Shown: piece after piece, positions 35,880 to 55,744 of the stretch | Position numbering within the stretch: position 1 is the stretch's first letter | How the letters are laid out: the number at the start of each line of letters is the position of its first letter | Source: Quadrisphaera sp. RL12-1S | Lineage (GTDB): Bacteria; Actinomycetota; Actinomycetes; Actinomycetales; Quadrisphaeraceae | NCBI RefSeq assembly: GCF_014270065.1 | Contig: NZ_JACNME010000001.1 | Coordinates: forward strand, 248,001 to 312,000 | Reading direction: 5' to 3' | Length of the DNA: 64,000 nucleotides | Position numbers and translations under genes: made by a program | Notes under the pieces: generated by a model | What the model was told of the DNA's origin: nothing | Databases searched by the model: none | The model's input: only the letters and a program-made list of their open reading frames with translations

Positions 35880-35937
35880 GTCTCGTCCTGCCTCGTGTCT
35901 CGGCTGTGTCGGGGAGTTCGTCACCTGCTGACCCGGG

Positions 35938-36219
35938 TCAGCGGCGACGGCCCCGGCGGTCGTCCTTCTCGTGCCCGCGGAAGGTGCGGGTGGGGGCGAA
36001 CTCGCCGAGCTTGTGCCCGACCATCGCCTCGGTGACGAACACCGGCACGTGCTTGCGGCCGTCGTGCACGGCGATCGTGTGCCCGAGCATGTCCGGGACG
36101 ATCATCGAGCGGCGCGACCACGTGCGGATGACGTTCTTCGTGCCCTTCTCGTTCTGGGCGTCCACCTTCTTGGTGAGGTGGTCGTCGACGAAGGGACCCT
36201 TCTTCAGGCTGCGCGGCAT
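35938..36219 (-). CDS. rpsS: 30S ribosomal protein S19
   Basis: 93 aa. Seen: [40 protein letters not shown] and [20 protein letters not shown]. Standard length and placement, 15 bases after rplB. Confidence 0.98.
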   Translation of the reverse strand: MPRSLKKGPFVDDHLTKKVDAQNEKGTKNVIRTWSRRSMIVPDMLGHTIAVHDGRKHVPVFVTEAMVGHKLGEFAPTRTFRGHEKDDRRGRRR

Positions 36220-36234
36220 GGCTCAGCTACTCCC

Positions 36235-37071
<837 letters not shown>

Positions 37072-37072
37072 G

Positions 37073-37408
37073 TCAGGCCCCTCCCCCGAAGATGTCGATG
37101 GTGCCCTCGCGCAGGGTGACGACAGCGCGCTTGGTGTCCTTGCGCTTGCCGGTCCCGGTGCGCGTGCGGCGCTTCTTGCCCTCGCGGTTGAGGGTGTTGA
37201 CCGAGGCGACCTTGACGCCGAAGACCTTCTCCACGGCGACCTTGATCTCGGTCTTGTTCGCGCGCGGGTCGACCAGGAAGGTGTACTTCCCCTGGTCGAG
37301 GAGCGCGTAGCTCTTCTCGGACACGACCGGGGCGACGAGCACGTCGCGCGGGTCCTTGCCGACGGCGAACACGCTGGTGGTGCTCGTCGTGCTGGACGTC
37401 TCGCTCAT
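37073..37408 (-). CDS. rplW: 50S ribosomal protein L23
   Basis: 111 aa. Seen: [40 protein letters not shown] and the [17 protein letters not shown] loop. It docks SRP and trigger factor at the exit. The N-terminal ~15 residues are Ser/Thr-rich. ATG at 37408 overlaps the rplD stop as ATGA. Confidence 0.98.
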   Translation of the reverse strand: MSETSSTTSTTSVFAVGKDPRDVLVAPVVSEKSYALLDQGKYTFLVDPRANKTEIKVAVEKVFGVKVASVNTLNREGKKRRTRTGTGKRKDTKRAVVTLREGTIDIFGGGA

Positions 37409-38091
37409 CGAGCGGCCTCCTCGCTGCGGGTGGCGCCGGCCAGGAAGGCCTCCAGCGCGCCGGAGGTGAACACGACGTCGTCGGAGCAGAGGACGTCGTA
37501 GGTGTTGAGCTGGTCGGCGAACAGCAGGTGGACGCCGGCAGCGTTCTGCAGGCTCTTCCAGCTCAGCTCGTCGCCGCGCTGCAGCACCACGAGGCGCTGC
37601 TTGCGCTCGGACAGCCCCGCGAGCAGGCTCACGGCGCCCTTGGTGCTGGGCGCCTCGCCCGCCACGACGGCGGAGAGGACGTGCACGCGCTCGTGGCGGG
37701 CCCGGTCCGAGAGGGCTCCGCGCAGGGCGGCGGCCTTCATCTTCTTGGGCGTCCGCTGGCTGTAGTCGCGCGGCTGCGGCCCGTGGACGGTGCCACCGCC
37801 GGCGAACTGCGGGGCGCGGGTCGAGCCCTGGCGGGCGCGGCCGGTGCCCTTCTGCTTGTAGGGCTTCTTGCCACCGCCGCGGACGTCGCCGCGGGTCTTG
37901 GTGGCGTGGGTGCCCTGGCGCGCGGCGGCGAGCTGCGCGACGACGACCTGGTGGATCAGCGGGACGTTGGTCTGGACGTCGAAGACGTCACCCGGCAGCG
38001 TCGCGGAGCCGGCGGCGGAGCCGTCGGGGCCGATGACGTCGACCGTGCGGTCGGCGGGGGCCGCGTCCAGGGTCTCGGTGCTGGTGGTCAT
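37405..38091 (-). CDS. rplD: 50S ribosomal protein L4
   Basis: 228 aa. Seen: [40 protein letters not shown] in the exit-tunnel loop and [20 protein letters not shown]. The N-terminal ~25 residues are a variable tail. It begins 5 bases after rplC. Confidence 0.98.
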   Translation of the reverse strand: MTTSTETLDAAPADRTVDVIGPDGSAAGSATLPGDVFDVQTNVPLIHQVVVAQLAAARQGTHATKTRGDVRGGGKKPYKQKGTGRARQGSTRAPQFAGGGTVHGPQPRDYSQRTPKKMKAAALRGALSDRARHERVHVLSAVVAGEAPSTKGAVSLLAGLSERKQRLVVLQRGDELSWKSLQNAAGVHLLFADQLNTYDVLCSDDVVFTSGALEAFLAGATRSEEAAR

Positions 38092-38096
38092 GGGAC

Positions 38097-38768
38097 TCAG
38101 CCCTCCTGAGCGGCCTTGGCCGCGGTCTTGAGGACGACGACGGCGCCGCGGGGACCGGGGACGGCACCCTTGACGAGCACGTAGCCGCGCTCGGCGTCGA
38201 CGGCGTGGACGAGCAGGTTCTGCGTGGTCTGGCGCTCGCCGCCCATACGGCCGGCCATGCGCAGACCCTTGAAGACGCGGCCGGGGGTGGCGCAGCCGCC
38301 GATCGAGCCCGGCTTGCGGTGGTTGCGGTGGGCACCGTGGCTGGCCGAGACACCGGCGAAGCCGTGGCGCTTCATGACACCGGCGAAGCCCTTGCCGCGG
38401 GTCGTGCCGCCCACGTCGATGCGCTGGCCGGCGCTGAACAGCTCGGCGGTCAGCTCCTGGCCGGCCGAGTAGTCACCCGCGTCGGGGGTGCGCAGCTCGG
38501 CGACGTGACGGCGGGGCGTGGTGCCCGCCTTCTCGAAGTGGCCGGACAGCGGCTTGTTGACCTTGCGCGGGTCGATCGCGCCGAAGGCGATCTGGACCGC
38601 GTCGTAGCCGTCGGTCTCGGGGGTGCGCACCTGCGTCACCACGCACGGGCCGGCCTGGATGACGGTCACCGGGACGAGGCGTCCCGCCTCGTCCCAGACC
38701 TGGGTCATCCCGAGCTTGGTGCCCAGCAGGCCCGCGACGCGGCGCGGCGCGTCGGTGGTCGTGCTCAT
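38097..38768 (-). CDS. rplC: 50S ribosomal protein L3
   Basis: 223 aa. Seen: [40 protein letters not shown] and the central loop [20 protein letters not shown] that reaches the peptidyl transferase centre. It lies 40 bases after rpsJ. Confidence 0.98.
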   Translation of the reverse strand: MSTTTDAPRRVAGLLGTKLGMTQVWDEAGRLVPVTVIQAGPCVVTQVRTPETDGYDAVQIAFGAIDPRKVNKPLSGHFEKAGTTPRRHVAELRTPDAGDYSAGQELTAELFSAGQRIDVGGTTRGKGFAGVMKRHGFAGVSASHGAHRNHRKPGSIGGCATPGRVFKGLRMAGRMGGERQTTQNLLVHAVDAERGYVLVKGAVPGPRGAVVVLKTAAKAAQEG

Positions 38769-38808
38769 CGTCGTTCTCCTCGCAGCTCTGTCTGTTCCGT
38801 GACCAGGC

Positions 38809-39117
38809 TCAGAGCTTGATCTCGATGTTGACGTCCGCGGGGAGGTCGAGGCGCATCAGCGAGTCGACCGCCTTCGGCGTCGGGTCGATGATGTCGATCA
38901 GGCGCTTGTGCGTCCGCATCTCGAACTGCTCGCGGCTGTCCTTGTACTTGTGCGGCGAGCGGATGACGACGTACACGTTCTTCTCGGTCGGCAGCGGCAC
39001 CGGGCCCACCACCGTCGCACCGGCGTTGCTGACCGTGTCGACGATCTTGCGCGCGGAGCTGTCGATGACCTCGTGGTCGTACGACTTCAGCCGGATGCGG
39101 ATCTTCTGTCCCGCCAT
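38809..39117 (-). CDS. rpsJ: 30S ribosomal protein S10
   Basis: 102 aa, first gene of the S10 operon. Seen: [40 protein letters not shown] and [23 protein letters not shown] at 39117 gives the conserved N-terminus; the frame stays open upstream without similarity. It also serves as NusE in antitermination. Confidence 0.98.
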   Translation of the reverse strand: MAGQKIRIRLKSYDHEVIDSSARKIVDTVSNAGATVVGPVPLPTEKNVYVVIRSPHKYKDSREQFEMRTHKRLIDIIDPTPKAVDSLMRLDLPADVNIEIKL

Positions 39118-39514
39118 GGCCCGTCCCTCTCTCGTCCCGCTGTGCCACGGGGCGGCCACCGGCCCCCGAGGTCGGGCGTGTCGCCCATCCTCGAGCGCAC
39201 TGGCGCGCTGCCACCTGTGGAGGTCTGCTGTCTGTGCCCGGTGGACCGGGCGCCGGCGATCCGTGACGCGGACCCGTGGGGGCCCGCAGCGGGGCGCCCC
39301 TCGCCGAGAGCGAGGGGCGCGCACGCCGAACGACCATCCCATCTTGCCAGATGCCCCCCGCTCCGGTCCAATCCGGTCGAGGAGGCTCGGGGCGCTGCCC
39401 CGCTCACGAGGCAGCGCCGCGCACCGCCGCAGGCGTCCTGTGGCACGCGAAGGGCCCGGGAGCAGCGCTCCCGGGCCCGACGCGTGTCACCCTTCGCCCC
39501 CGGAGGGGCTCAGG
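39118..39514. other. 397-base spacer between tuf and rpsJ
   Basis: No gene is supported. From the tuf side it holds the terminator 39452-39478. A weak minus-strand promoter follows (TTGGAC at 39366-39371, CAAGAT at 39341-39346, a long 19-base spacing). Then comes a hairpin with 11-base arms (39294-39304, 39310-39320) that would lie at the start of the S10 operon leader. The remaining ~170 bases to rpsJ show no further structure that I can defend. Confidence 0.45.
39452..39478 (-). terminator. terminator after tuf
   Basis: Twelve-base perfect arms (39452-39463 and 39467-39478) enclose a 3-base loop, starting 36 bases after the tuf stop. Confidence 0.85.
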
Positions 39515-40708
<1,194 letters not shown>

Positions 40709-40755
40709 TGGGTGTTCCTCCTCGAGATCTGTCTGTCGATGATGCTAACGAACGG

Positions 40756-40773
40756 CCTGCCGCTAGCGGCAGG
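40756..40773. other. 18-base perfect palindrome between fusA and tuf
   Basis: CCTGCCGCTAGCGGCAGG lies directly after the fusA stop codon. As RNA it would form a stem with almost no loop. It could be a weak terminator or processing site that sets tuf apart from rpsL-rpsG-fusA. Confidence 0.5.
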
Positions 40774-42876
40774 TCACTCGCCGCGGGCCTTCTTGATGAT
40801 CTCCTCGGCCACGTTGCGCGGGACCTCGGCGTAGCTGTCGAACGTCATGGTGTACACGGCCCGGCCCTGGGTCTTCGACCGCAGGTCGCCGACGTAGCCG
40901 AACATCTCCGACAGCGGGACCTGCGCACGCACGATCTTGGCGCCGCTGATGTCCTCCATGGCCTGGATCTGGCCACGGCGGGAGTTCAGGTCGCCGATGA
41001 CGTCGCCCATGTAGTCCTCGGGCGTGCGCACCTCGACGGCCATCACAGGCTCCAGGAGCACCGGGTCGGCCTTCTTGACGCCCTCCTTGAGGACCATCGA
41101 GCCGGCGACCTTGAACGCCATCTCCGAGGAGTCGACCTCGTGGTAAGCGCCGTCGAGCAGGGTGGCCTTGATGCCCACGAGCGGGTAGCCGGCCACCACG
41201 CCGAGCTGCATCGCGTCCTGGATGCCGGCGTCGACGCTGGGGATGTACTCGCGCGGCACCCGACCACCGGTCACGGCGTTCTTGAACTCGTACATCTGGC
41301 CGTCGGAGGTGTCCAGCGGCTCGAACTTGAGCTGGACCTTCGCGTACTGGCCGGAGCCGCCGGTCTGCTTCTTGTGGACGTAGTCGATCTTCTCCACCGT
41401 GCGGCGGATGGTCTCGCGGTACGCCACCTGGGGCTTGCCGACGCTCGCCTCGACCTTGAACTCGCGACGCATCCGGTCGACCAGGATGTCGAGGTGGAGC
41501 TCGCCCATCCCCTTGATGATGGTCTGACCGGTCTCCTCGTCGAGCTGGACCTGGAAGGTCGGGTCCTCCTCGGCGAGCTTCTGGATCGCGGTGCCCAGCT
41601 TCTCCTGGTCGGCCTTCGTCTTGGGCTCGATGGCCACGGAGATGACCGGCTCCGGGAAGGTCATCGACTCGAGGACGATCGGCGCCGACGGGTCGCACAG
41701 CGTCTCGCCGGTGGTCGTGTCCTTGAGGCCGATGACCGCGTAGATGTGGCCAGCAGCCGCCTCGTCGACGGGGTTCTCCTTGTTGGAGTGCATCTGGAAG
41801 ATCTTCCCGATGCGCTCCTTCTTGCCCTTGGTCGAGTTCACGACCTGGGCGCCCGAGGAGATCCGGCCCGAGTAGACGCGGATGTAGGTGAGCTTGCCGA
41901 AGAACGGGTGCGAGGAGATCTTGAAGGCGAGGGCCGAGAACGGCTCCTCGTACTTCGCCGCGCGGGTGAGCACGGTCTCCTCGTCGTTCGGCTTGTGCCC
42001 CTCGACGCTGGGGACGTCCAGCGGCGTCGGCAGGTAGTCGACCACGGCGTCGAGCATGGGCTGGACGCCCTTGTTCTTGAACGCCGAGCCGCACAGCACC
42101 GGGTAGAGCGTGGAGGAGATGGTGAGCTTGCGGATCGCGCCCTTGATCTCCTCGGGGGTCAGCTCCTCGCCACCGAGGTACTTCTCCAGGAGGGCCTCGT
42201 CGGACTCCGCGACCGTCTCGATGAGCTGGTGGCGGTACTCCGCCGCCTTCTCCACGAGGTCGGCCGGGATCTCCTCGATGTCGTAGGCCTCGCCCTTGCC
42301 GGTCTCGCCGCGCCACACCAGGGCGCGGTTGTAGACGAGGTCGACGCAACCGATGAAGCTGCTCTCGGAGCCGATCGGCAGCTGGATGACCAGCGGCGTC
42401 GCCCCGAGGCGGTCCTTGATGGTCTGGACGGTGAAGTAGAAGTCGGCGCCCAGCTTGTCCATCTTGTTGACGAAGCAGATGCGGGGGACGTCGTACTTGT
42501 CCGCCTGCCGCCACACCGTCTCGGACTGGGGCTCGACACCCTCCTTGCCGTCGAAGACGGCGACAGCGCCGTCGAGGACGCGGAGGTTGCGCTCCACCTC
42601 GACCGTGAAGTCGACGTGGCCCGGGGTGTCGATGATGTTGAGCTGGGTGCCCTCCCAGAAGCAGGTGGTGGCAGCGGAGGTGATGGTGATCCCCCGCTCC
42701 TGCTCCTGCTCCATCCAGTCCATGGTGGCGGCGCCGTCGTGGACCTCGCCGATCTTGTAGTTGATCCCCGTGTAGAAGAGGATCCGCTCGGTCGTCGTGG
42801 TCTTGCCGGCGTCGATGTGCGCCATGATGCCGAAGTTGCGGACCTTGTTGAGGTCCATCAGCACGTCGAGTGCCAC
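40774..42876 (-). CDS. fusA: elongation factor G
   Basis: 700 aa. Translocase GTPase. Seen: [20 protein letters not shown] with the P-loop, [37 protein letters not shown] and [15 protein letters not shown] at 42876 ([14 protein letters not shown]) is the standard actinobacterial start, with AGGA 9 bases upstream. An ATG six codons later is possible. It follows rpsG by 88 bases. Confidence 0.98.
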   Translation of the reverse strand: MALDVLMDLNKVRNFGIMAHIDAGKTTTTERILFYTGINYKIGEVHDGAATMDWMEQEQERGITITSAATTCFWEGTQLNIIDTPGHVDFTVEVERNLRVLDGAVAVFDGKEGVEPQSETVWRQADKYDVPRICFVNKMDKLGADFYFTVQTIKDRLGATPLVIQLPIGSESSFIGCVDLVYNRALVWRGETGKGEAYDIEEIPADLVEKAAEYRHQLIETVAESDEALLEKYLGGEELTPEEIKGAIRKLTISSTLYPVLCGSAFKNKGVQPMLDAVVDYLPTPLDVPSVEGHKPNDEETVLTRAAKYEEPFSALAFKISSHPFFGKLTYIRVYSGRISSGAQVVNSTKGKKERIGKIFQMHSNKENPVDEAAAGHIYAVIGLKDTTTGETLCDPSAPIVLESMTFPEPVISVAIEPKTKADQEKLGTAIQKLAEEDPTFQVQLDEETGQTIIKGMGELHLDILVDRMRREFKVEASVGKPQVAYRETIRRTVEKIDYVHKKQTGGSGQYAKVQLKFEPLDTSDGQMYEFKNAVTGGRVPREYIPSVDAGIQDAMQLGVVAGYPLVGIKATLLDGAYHEVDSSEMAFKVAGSMVLKEGVKKADPVLLEPVMAVEVRTPEDYMGDVIGDLNSRRGQIQAMEDISGAKIVRAQVPLSEMFGYVGDLRSKTQGRAVYTMTFDSYAEVPRNVAEEIIKKARGE

Positions 42877-42964
42877 GCTGTGGTCCTGCCTGTCCGGCCC
42901 TCGAGGGGCCCTAGGGAGCGGTGGGGTGCGTCCGCGCCGCCCGGTGGGCGGCGCGGACGGAAGA

Positions 42965-43435
42965 TCACCAGCGGTAGTGCGCGAACGCCTTGTTCGACTC
43001 GGCCATCTTGTGGGTGTCCTCGCGGCGCTTGACCGCTGCACCCAGGCCGTTGCTGGCGTCGATGATCTCGTTCATGAGGCGCTCGGTCATCGTCTTCTCA
43101 CGACGCGAGCGGGCGTAGCTGGTCAGCCAGCGCAGCGCGAGCGTGGTGGAGCGGCCCGCGCGGACCTCGATCGGCACCTGGTAGGTGGCGCCGCCGACGC
43201 GGCGGGACTTCACCTCGAGGGCCGGGCGGACGTTGTCCATGGCCTTCTTCAGCGCGACCACCGGGTCCTGGCCGGTCTTCTCACGGGTGCCCTCCAGGGC
43301 CCCGTAGACGATGCGCTCGGCGACGGACTTCTTGCCGTCCACGAGGATCTTGTTGACGAGCTGGGTGACCAGCGGGGACCCGTAGACCGGGTCGACGACG
43401 AGCGGCCGCTTCGGGGCCGGTCCCTTGCGAGGCAT
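42965..43435 (-). CDS. rpsG: 30S ribosomal protein S7
   Basis: 156 aa, normal length. Seen: [40 protein letters not shown] and the C-terminal [23 protein letters not shown] at 43435 overlaps the rpsL stop by one base. Confidence 0.98.
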   Translation of the reverse strand: MPRKGPAPKRPLVVDPVYGSPLVTQLVNKILVDGKKSVAERIVYGALEGTREKTGQDPVVALKKAMDNVRPALEVKSRRVGGATYQVPIEVRAGRSTTLALRWLTSYARSRREKTMTERLMNEIIDASNGLGAAVKRREDTHKMAESNKAFAHYRW

Positions 43436-43806
43436 CAGTTCCCCTTCTTCGCGCCGTAGCGGCTGCGGGCCTGCTTGCGGTTCTTGACCGCCTGGGTGTC
43501 GAGCGCGCCGCGCACGATCTTGTAGCGCACGCCCGGGAGGTCCTTCACGCGCCCGCCGCGGACGAGCACGATCGAGTGCTCCTGGAGGTTGTGACCCTCG
43601 CCCGGGATGTAGGCGGTGACCTCGACCTGGCTGGACAGGCGCACGCGGGCGACCTTGCGCAGCGCCGAGTTCGGCTTCTTGGGGGTGGTGGTGTACACGC
43701 GGGTGCACACGCCGCGTCGCTGCGGGCTCCCCTTGAGGGCCGGCGTCTTGGTCTTCGTCGCCTTGTCCTGGCGGCCCTTGCGGACCAACTGCTGGATGGT
43801 GGGCAC
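43435..43806 (-). CDS. rpsL: 30S ribosomal protein S12
   Basis: 123 aa. Seen: [40 protein letters not shown] with the Lys of the streptomycin region unchanged, and [23 protein letters not shown] start at 43806. Its promoter at 44022-44051 leaves a leader of about 210 bases. Confidence 0.98.
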   Translation of the reverse strand: MPTIQQLVRKGRQDKATKTKTPALKGSPQRRGVCTRVYTTTPKKPNSALRKVARVRLSSQVEVTAYIPGEGHNLQEHSIVLVRGGRVKDLPGVRYKIVRGALDTQAVKNRKQARSRYGAKKGN

Positions 43807-44021
43807 TGAGTCTCCGTGGGTCGTGACGTGCGTCTGTCGGTGTCGGGCTGCCGGCGGCTGGATCTGACTCCCACCACCGCTCGTACTGCCTGGCCCCCGT
43901 GGTCGGGCACGTCCGACTGCCCAGCGGGCTTCCCCACAGGACCCTGCCCGGACGGCGGTCCCCTCGCGAGAGCGGGACGGTCCTGGCGCACGGAGGCCCG
44001 GGCGCACCCGGGCTTCTGTCG

Positions 44022-44051
44022 AGGGTACGCGGTGCTCGCTACACCAGTCAA
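44022..44051 (-). promoter_or_regulatory. promoter of rpsL-rpsG-fusA
   Basis: On the minus strand, TTGACT (44046-44051) and TACCCT (44022-44027) are 18 bases apart. Transcription would start near 44015. The first transcribed bases contain a 7-base stem (GCCCGGG/CCCGGGC, 43996-44013). The -35 box is fused to the T-run of the preceding terminator. The leader, 43807-44015, has no gene that I can support. Confidence 0.75.
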
Positions 44052-44054
44052 AAC

Positions 44055-44142
44055 GCCCCCGGCGACGGGGGTGTTCCCCGCCGCCGAGGGCGTCTCGGCG
44101 TCGCTGCCCGGCAGCCCCCCCGGCCCAGCGGGGTCGGGGGGC
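44055..44142 (-). terminator. row of three hairpins ending the rpoB-rpoC transcript
   Basis: After rpoC the order is 44114-44142 (G/C arms of about 7-8 pairs), 44082-44100 (CGCCGAG/CTCGGCG) and 44055-44072. The last has CCCCCG/CGGGGG arms followed on the minus strand by CGTTTTGACT, giving a T-run. Confidence 0.75.
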
Positions 44143-44155
44143 ACCGGACGGTGCG

Positions 44156-48037
<3,882 letters not shown>

Positions 48038-48162
48038 GGATGTCCTCTCGGTGGTGCTCAGGGGTGCTCCCTCGGGGGGAGCAGAGCTGGGGTGCTGGGA
48101 GAGGGAGGCGCCGGCGCGGCCCCCCAGCGGGGGCCGCGCCGGGTCGAAGGCGGAGGAGGTCG

Positions 48163-51645
<3,483 letters not shown>

Positions 51646-51748
51646 GAGGAGTCCTTCCACGGGCCTGCGGACGGTGCGGGCGCATGCCAGCGAACCCCTA
51701 TCCGGTGGTGACCGGCGTCAGGGCATGCAGGAGTGTGCGCAAGGGGCT

Positions 51749-51777
51749 AGCGTACTCTTCCACCCCGCACAAGTCCA
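51749..51777 (-). promoter_or_regulatory. candidate promoter of rpoB-rpoC
   Basis: On the minus strand, TGGACT (51772-51777) and TACGCT (51749-51754) are 17 bases apart, about 100 bases before rpoB. An overlapping alternative is TTGTGC with TAGCCC, also 17 apart. Confidence 0.45.
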
Positions 51778-52014
51778 GCCGCCGTCACCAGTGCTCCCAG
51801 GGCGCTCCAGCCCCGACCCGACTCCGTCGTCGGTCTCCTCGCGGCAGGCGCTGCGCACCGACCCCGGCGACGACGATGGTGCCCCCGCTCATGCCGCGCG
51901 TCAAGCAGGCTCGCCCACGGCGAGGCGGCGGGACCGAGGGCCGCACCCCCCGCGACCGCCGGCGCACCCCGCTGGACTCCCGGCGCTGAGCCGTCGGGCA
52001 CCCGCCAGGACGCG

Positions 52015-52050
52015 GCAGCGGCGCCGGCCCCTCGGGGCCGGCGCCGCTGC
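52015..52050 (-). terminator. terminator after rplL
   Basis: Seventeen-base arms (52015-52031 and 52034-52050) pair perfectly; in RNA about 15 pairs with a 6-base loop. It separates rplJ-rplL from rpoB-rpoC. Confidence 0.85.
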
Positions 52051-52098
52051 GCGGGTGGTGCTGGGGCCCGGGTCACCGCTGGGGCGCCCGGACCGGTC

Positions 52099-52488
52099 TC
52101 ACTTGACGGAGACGGTGGCGCCAGCGCCCTCGAGCTGGGCCTTGGCCTTCTCGGCGGCGTCCTTGGCGACCTTCTCCAGGACGGGCTTGGGGGCGCCGTC
52201 CACGAGGTCCTTGGCCTCCTTCAGGCCGAGGCTCGTGAGGGCGCGCACCTCCTTGATGACCTGGATCTTCTTGTCGCCGGCAGCCTCGAGGATGACGTCG
52301 AACTCGGACTGCTCCTCGACCTCCTCGGCGGCCGCGCCACCAGCGGCGCCACCAGCGGCGGCGACGGCGACGGGGGCGGCGGCGGTGACCTCGAAGACCT
52401 CCTCGAACTTCTTCACGAAGTCCGAGAGCTCGATGAGGGTCATCTCCTTGAAGGCGTCGAGCAGCTCGTCAGCAGAAAGCTTGGCCAT
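52099..52488 (-). CDS. rplL: 50S ribosomal protein L7/L12
   Basis: 129 aa. N-terminal dimerisation part ([20 protein letters not shown]), an Ala/Gly-rich hinge near residues 45-60, then the factor-binding C-terminal domain ([40 protein letters not shown]). It lies 89 bases after rplJ. Confidence 0.98.
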   Translation of the reverse strand: MAKLSADELLDAFKEMTLIELSDFVKKFEEVFEVTAAAPVAVAAAGGAAGGAAAEEVEEQSEFDVILEAAGDKKIQVIKEVRALTSLGLKEAKDLVDGAPKPVLEKVAKDAAEKAKAQLEGAGATVSVK

Positions 52489-52577
52489 GGTGGCTCTCCT
52501 CTTCCATCAGCAGATCGGTGTCAGCAGCGGCGCGCGGTCGCGCAGCCGGGGTGGTGCAGGGGCGAGGGGCGGTGCCC

Positions 52578-53156
52578 TCAGGCCTCGTCGGCCGCAGGAG
52601 CGGCCTCGTCGGCGGCCGGCGCAGCGGCCTCGGCCGGGGAGCCGGCCTCGACCTTGGCGCGCAGGGCGTCGACGGTGCGGGCGGCCTTCGACAGCGGCGC
52701 GTTGAAGACGTACGCGGCGCGGTTGAGGGAGCCCTTGAGCGCGCCGGCCATCTTGGCCAGCAGGACCTCGCGGGGCTCGAGGTCGGCCAGCGCCGTGACC
52801 TCGGCCGCGGTCAGCGGCTTGCCCTCGAGGAAGCCGGACTTGATGACCAGCTGCGGGTTGCCCTTGGCGAACGCGCGCAGGCCCTTGGCGGCCTCCACCG
52901 GGTCACCGGTGATGAACGCGATGGCCGTCGGTCCGGCCAGCTGGCCCTCGAACGCGTCGACGCCGGCGTTCTTGGCGGCGATCGCGGTCAGGGTGTTCTT
53001 GACCACGTTGTAGCTGCCGTGGTCGCCGATCGCGCGGCGCAGCTCCTTGAGCTGCGCGACGGTCAGGCCGCGGTACTCGGTGAGCACGCCGGCGTTGGCC
53101 TCGCGGAAGAGCTCGGTGAGCTCGGCGACGGCTGCTTCCTTCTCAGCGGTGGGCAC
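52578..53156 (-). CDS. rplJ: 50S ribosomal protein L10
   Basis: 192 aa from GTG at 53156, with AAGGAGG very close upstream (3-4 bases). Seen: [40 protein letters not shown] and [20 protein letters not shown]. The last ~20 residues are an Ala/Glu tail. L10 anchors L7/L12 and represses its own mRNA in E. coli; the leader here has the expected structure. Confidence 0.97.
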   Translation of the reverse strand: MPTAEKEAAVAELTELFREANAGVLTEYRGLTVAQLKELRRAIGDHGSYNVVKNTLTAIAAKNAGVDAFEGQLAGPTAIAFITGDPVEAAKGLRAFAKGNPQLVIKSGFLEGKPLTAAEVTALADLEPREVLLAKMAGALKGSLNRAAYVFNAPLSKAARTVDALRAKVEAGSPAEAAAPAADEAAPAADEA

Positions 53157-53259
53157 GATCCTCCTTCCGGGGGTGCGTGTCAGTGGTGCGGCGGGCCGCT
53201 CCCCCGGTGTCCCGGAGGTCCGACCCGGCCGCCGGCTGGTCCCGGCCCGCAGACGACGA

Positions 53260-53287
53260 GAGCCCCGGCGCCAGGCGCACGGGGCTC
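53260..53287 (-). promoter_or_regulatory. hairpin in the rplJ leader (possible attenuator)
   Basis: GAGCCCCG (53260-53267) pairs with CGGGGCTC (53280-53287), with GCGCC/GGCGC inside. It lies about 100 bases before rplJ and downstream of the L10 leader core, where an attenuator would be expected. Confidence 0.5.
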
Positions 53288-53329
53288 GCAGGACCCTCGC
53301 ACCGTGCTCGCGCACGGACGGACTGTCCT

Positions 53330-53418
53330 CGGTTCTCGCTCACCTGCGCTGGACTCCCGCTCTGCGGGACCTTCGGCTGCTCCTGGTCAACAGGGCGCAG
53401 CGACCGGCGGTCTTCGGT
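53330..53418 (-). ncRNA. ribosomal protein L10 leader
   Basis: Read on the minus strand after the predicted start, the sequence resembles actinobacterial L10 leaders: GGAGCCACCGAAGACCGCCG, then AGCAGCCGAAGGTCCCGCAG, and GCGCAGGTGAGC at the 3' side. The class binds L10(L12)4 and represses rplJ-rplL. The boundaries are approximate. Confidence 0.6.
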
Positions 53419-53424
53419 GGCTCC

Positions 53425-53430
53425 AGTCTA
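53425..53430 (-). promoter_or_regulatory. candidate -10 box for rplJ-rplL
   Basis: TAGACT on the minus strand would start transcription near 53418, at the L10 leader. The -35 region is poor (TCAGGG at 17 bases). Confidence 0.45.
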
Positions 53431-53487
53431 CACGACCCGAGGCGCGGCCCTGACCAGCGCTGCGCCTGACGACGACCCCGGCGACGG

Positions 53488-53528
53488 CGAAGGCCCCCGC
53501 CCCGGCAGCGCCGGGACGGGGGCCTTCG
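53488..53528 (-). terminator. terminator after rplA
   Basis: Arms of about 18 bases (53488-53505 and 53511-53528) with one mismatch and a 5-base loop begin 12 bases after the rplA stop. It separates rplK-rplA from rplJ-rplL. Confidence 0.85.
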
Positions 53529-53540
53529 ACCTGCGGTGCG

Positions 53541-54263
53541 TCAGGCCGTGGCGGCAGCGGCGTCCTCGAGGAGGTTGCGGGTGCGCGCCGGGTCCACGGG
53601 GATGCCGGGGCCCATCGTCGTCGCGATGGTCGCCTTGGAGATGTAGCGGCCCTTCGAGGCGGCGGGCTTGAGGCGCAGGACCTCGTCGAGGGCAGCCGCG
53701 TAGTTCTCCACGAGCGAGGCCTCGGGGAAGGAGGCCTTGCCGATGATGAAGTGGAGGTTGGAGTGCTTGTCGACGCGGAACTCGATCTTGCCGCCCTTGA
53801 TGTCCGTCACGGCCTTGGCGACGTCCATCGTCACCGTGCCGGTCTTCGGGTTGGGCATGAGGCCGCGCGGACCGAGCACGCGGCCCAGGCGACCGACCTT
53901 GCCCATGAGGTCCGGCGTCGCCACGGCGGCGTCGAAGTCGAGGAAGCCCCCGGCCACTCGCTCGATGAGCTCGTCACCGCCGACGATGTCGGCGCCGGCC
54001 GCCTCGGCGGCCGCAGCGCGCGGGCCCACGGCGAAGACCAGCACGCGGGCGGTCTTGCCGGTGCCGTGCGGCAGGTTGACGGTGCCGCGGACCATCTGGT
54101 CGGCCTTGCGCGGGTCCACGCCCAGGCGGAACGCCACCTCGACGGTCGCGTCGTACTTGGTGACCGAGGTCTCCTTGGCCAGCTTCACGGCCTCGAGGGG
54201 GCTGTGGAGGACGTCGCGGTCGATCTTCTCGGCGGCGGCGCGGTAGGCCTTGCTGTGCTTCAC
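53541..54263 (-). CDS. rplA: 50S ribosomal protein L1
   Basis: 240 aa. Seen: [53 protein letters not shown] and [20 protein letters not shown]. It binds the L1 stalk and, in E. coli, represses rplK-rplA. It lies 112 bases after rplK. Confidence 0.98.
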   Translation of the reverse strand: MKHSKAYRAAAEKIDRDVLHSPLEAVKLAKETSVTKYDATVEVAFRLGVDPRKADQMVRGTVNLPHGTGKTARVLVFAVGPRAAAAEAAGADIVGGDELIERVAGGFLDFDAAVATPDLMGKVGRLGRVLGPRGLMPNPKTGTVTMDVAKAVTDIKGGKIEFRVDKHSNLHFIIGKASFPEASLVENYAAALDEVLRLKPAASKGRYISKATIATTMGPGIPVDPARTRNLLEDAAAATA

Positions 54264-54375
54264 GGTGCTCTCTCCTCTGTGGTCAGGCGGACCGGGGCGA
54301 TCCCGGCCCTCCCACGACTGCGGTGCGCCGCGCGGACGCCCTCACGGGGTGCGCGGCGGTGGTGCTGGGGGCTGC

Positions 54376-54807
54376 TCAGCCCTGGACGGTGATGCCCATG
54401 GACCGGGCGGTGCCGGCGATGATCTTCGAGGCGGCCTCGACGTCGTTGGCGTTGAGGTCCTGCATCTTCTGCTCGGCGATGGCGCGCACCTGGGCCTCGG
54501 TCAGGGAGGCGACCTTGGTGGTGTGCGGCGTCGGGGAGCCCTTGGCCACACCGGCGGCCTTCTTGATGAGCTCGGCAGCCGGCGGGGTCTTGAGGATGAA
54601 CGTGAACGAGCGGTCCTCGTACACGGTGATCTCGACCGGCACGACGTTGCCGCGCTGCGACTCGGTCGCGGCGTTGTACGCCTTGCAGAACTCCATGATG
54701 TTCACGCCGTGCTGGCCCAGCGCGGGGCCGATCGGCGGGGCCGGGGTGGCGGCGCCGGCGTTGATCTGGAGCTTGATGAGTCCGGAGACCCGCTTCTTGG
54801 GGGGCAT
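54376..54807 (-). CDS. rplK: 50S ribosomal protein L11
   Basis: 143 aa. Seen: [40 protein letters not shown] and the C-terminal [20 protein letters not shown]. The Pro-rich region binds thiopeptides in other species. It lies 75 bases after nusG. Confidence 0.98.
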   Translation of the reverse strand: MPPKKRVSGLIKLQINAGAATPAPPIGPALGQHGVNIMEFCKAYNAATESQRGNVVPVEITVYEDRSFTFILKTPPAAELIKKAAGVAKGSPTPHTTKVASLTEAQVRAIAEQKMQDLNANDVEAASKIIAGTARSMGITVQG

Positions 54808-54882
54808 GGCTCTTCTCTACCTCGTGGTCATGGCGTCGTGGTGGCTGGTCGCCTCAGGCCGGGCAGGCCTGGTGGCGGCCGG

Positions 54883-55680
54883 TCAGATCTTGGCGACCTG
54901 GCCGAAGGACAGCTCGACCGGCGTCTCCCGGCCGAAGATGGAGACCAGCACCTGCAGCGTGCGCCGATCGGTGTTGATCTCGGAGATCGTGGCGGGCATC
55001 GTCTCGAAGGGGCCCTCCATGACGGTGACCGACTCGCCCACCTCGAAGTCGACCTCGGTGGCGGGAGCCGCCTTGGCCGAGGACTTGGCGCCCTCCTTCG
55101 GCTGCAGCGCCGGGGCGAGCATCGAGAACACCTCGTCGGTGCTCAGCGGCACCGGCTGGTGGGTGTTGCCGACGAAGCCGGTGACGCCCGGGGTGTGGCG
55201 GACCGCGCCCCAGGACTCGTTGGTGAGGTCCATCCGGACCAGCACGTAGCCCGGGATGCGCACGCGGCGCACGAGCTTCGGCTGCCCGTTCTTGATCTCC
55301 CGGACCTCCTCCATCGGGACCTCGACCTGGAAGATGTAGTCCTCCATGTTGAGGCTGCCGATGCGGTTCTCGAGGTTGCTCTTCACGCGGTTCTCGTAGC
55401 CCGCGTAGGAGTGGATCACGAACCAGTCGCCGGGAGCGCGGCGCAGCTGCGTCTTGAACTCCTCGACGGGGTCGACCTCGTCCTCGTCGTCCTCGCCCTG
55501 CTCCTGCGCTGCGGCACCGGCCTCCGCACCGGCCTCCGCGGCGGCGTCGTCGGCGGACTCGGACGAGGGCTCCTCGACGGCGTCCTGCTCCTGCTCGGCG
55601 GCTGCCGCGCCGTCCACCTCGAGGGCCTCGTCGGCGTCGGCGTCGAAGGTCTCGGTGGAGTCGTAGGACTGCTGGGACAC
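54883..55680 (-). CDS. nusG: transcription termination/antitermination protein NusG
   Basis: 265 aa. About 80 N-terminal residues are acidic and low in complexity (Glu, Asp, Ala). The NGN domain follows ([40 protein letters not shown]), and then the KOW domain ([20 protein letters not shown]). GTG start at 55680. It follows secE by 64 bases. The acidic leader is common in actinobacterial NusG. Confidence 0.97.
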   Translation of the reverse strand: MSQQSYDSTETFDADADEALEVDGAAAAEQEQDAVEEPSSESADDAAAEAGAEAGAAAQEQGEDDEDEVDPVEEFKTQLRRAPGDWFVIHSYAGYENRVKSNLENRIGSLNMEDYIFQVEVPMEEVREIKNGQPKLVRRVRIPGYVLVRMDLTNESWGAVRHTPGVTGFVGNTHQPVPLSTDEVFSMLAPALQPKEGAKSSAKAAPATEVDFEVGESVTVMEGPFETMPATISEINTDRRTLQVLVSIFGRETPVELSFGQVAKI

Positions 55681-55744
55681 GATGGGGGGGCCTGCTTCCT
55701 GTCTGCGGGTGCTGCTGGTGCCGGGACGCGGTGTGGTGGGCGGC

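Larger units (their letters stand above)
51646..52098. other. 453-base spacer between rplL and rpoB
   Basis: It holds the rplJ-rplL terminator at 52015-52050 and a promoter candidate at 51749-51777. Between them, 51778-52014 shows no gene or repeat that I can defend. Confidence 0.5.
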
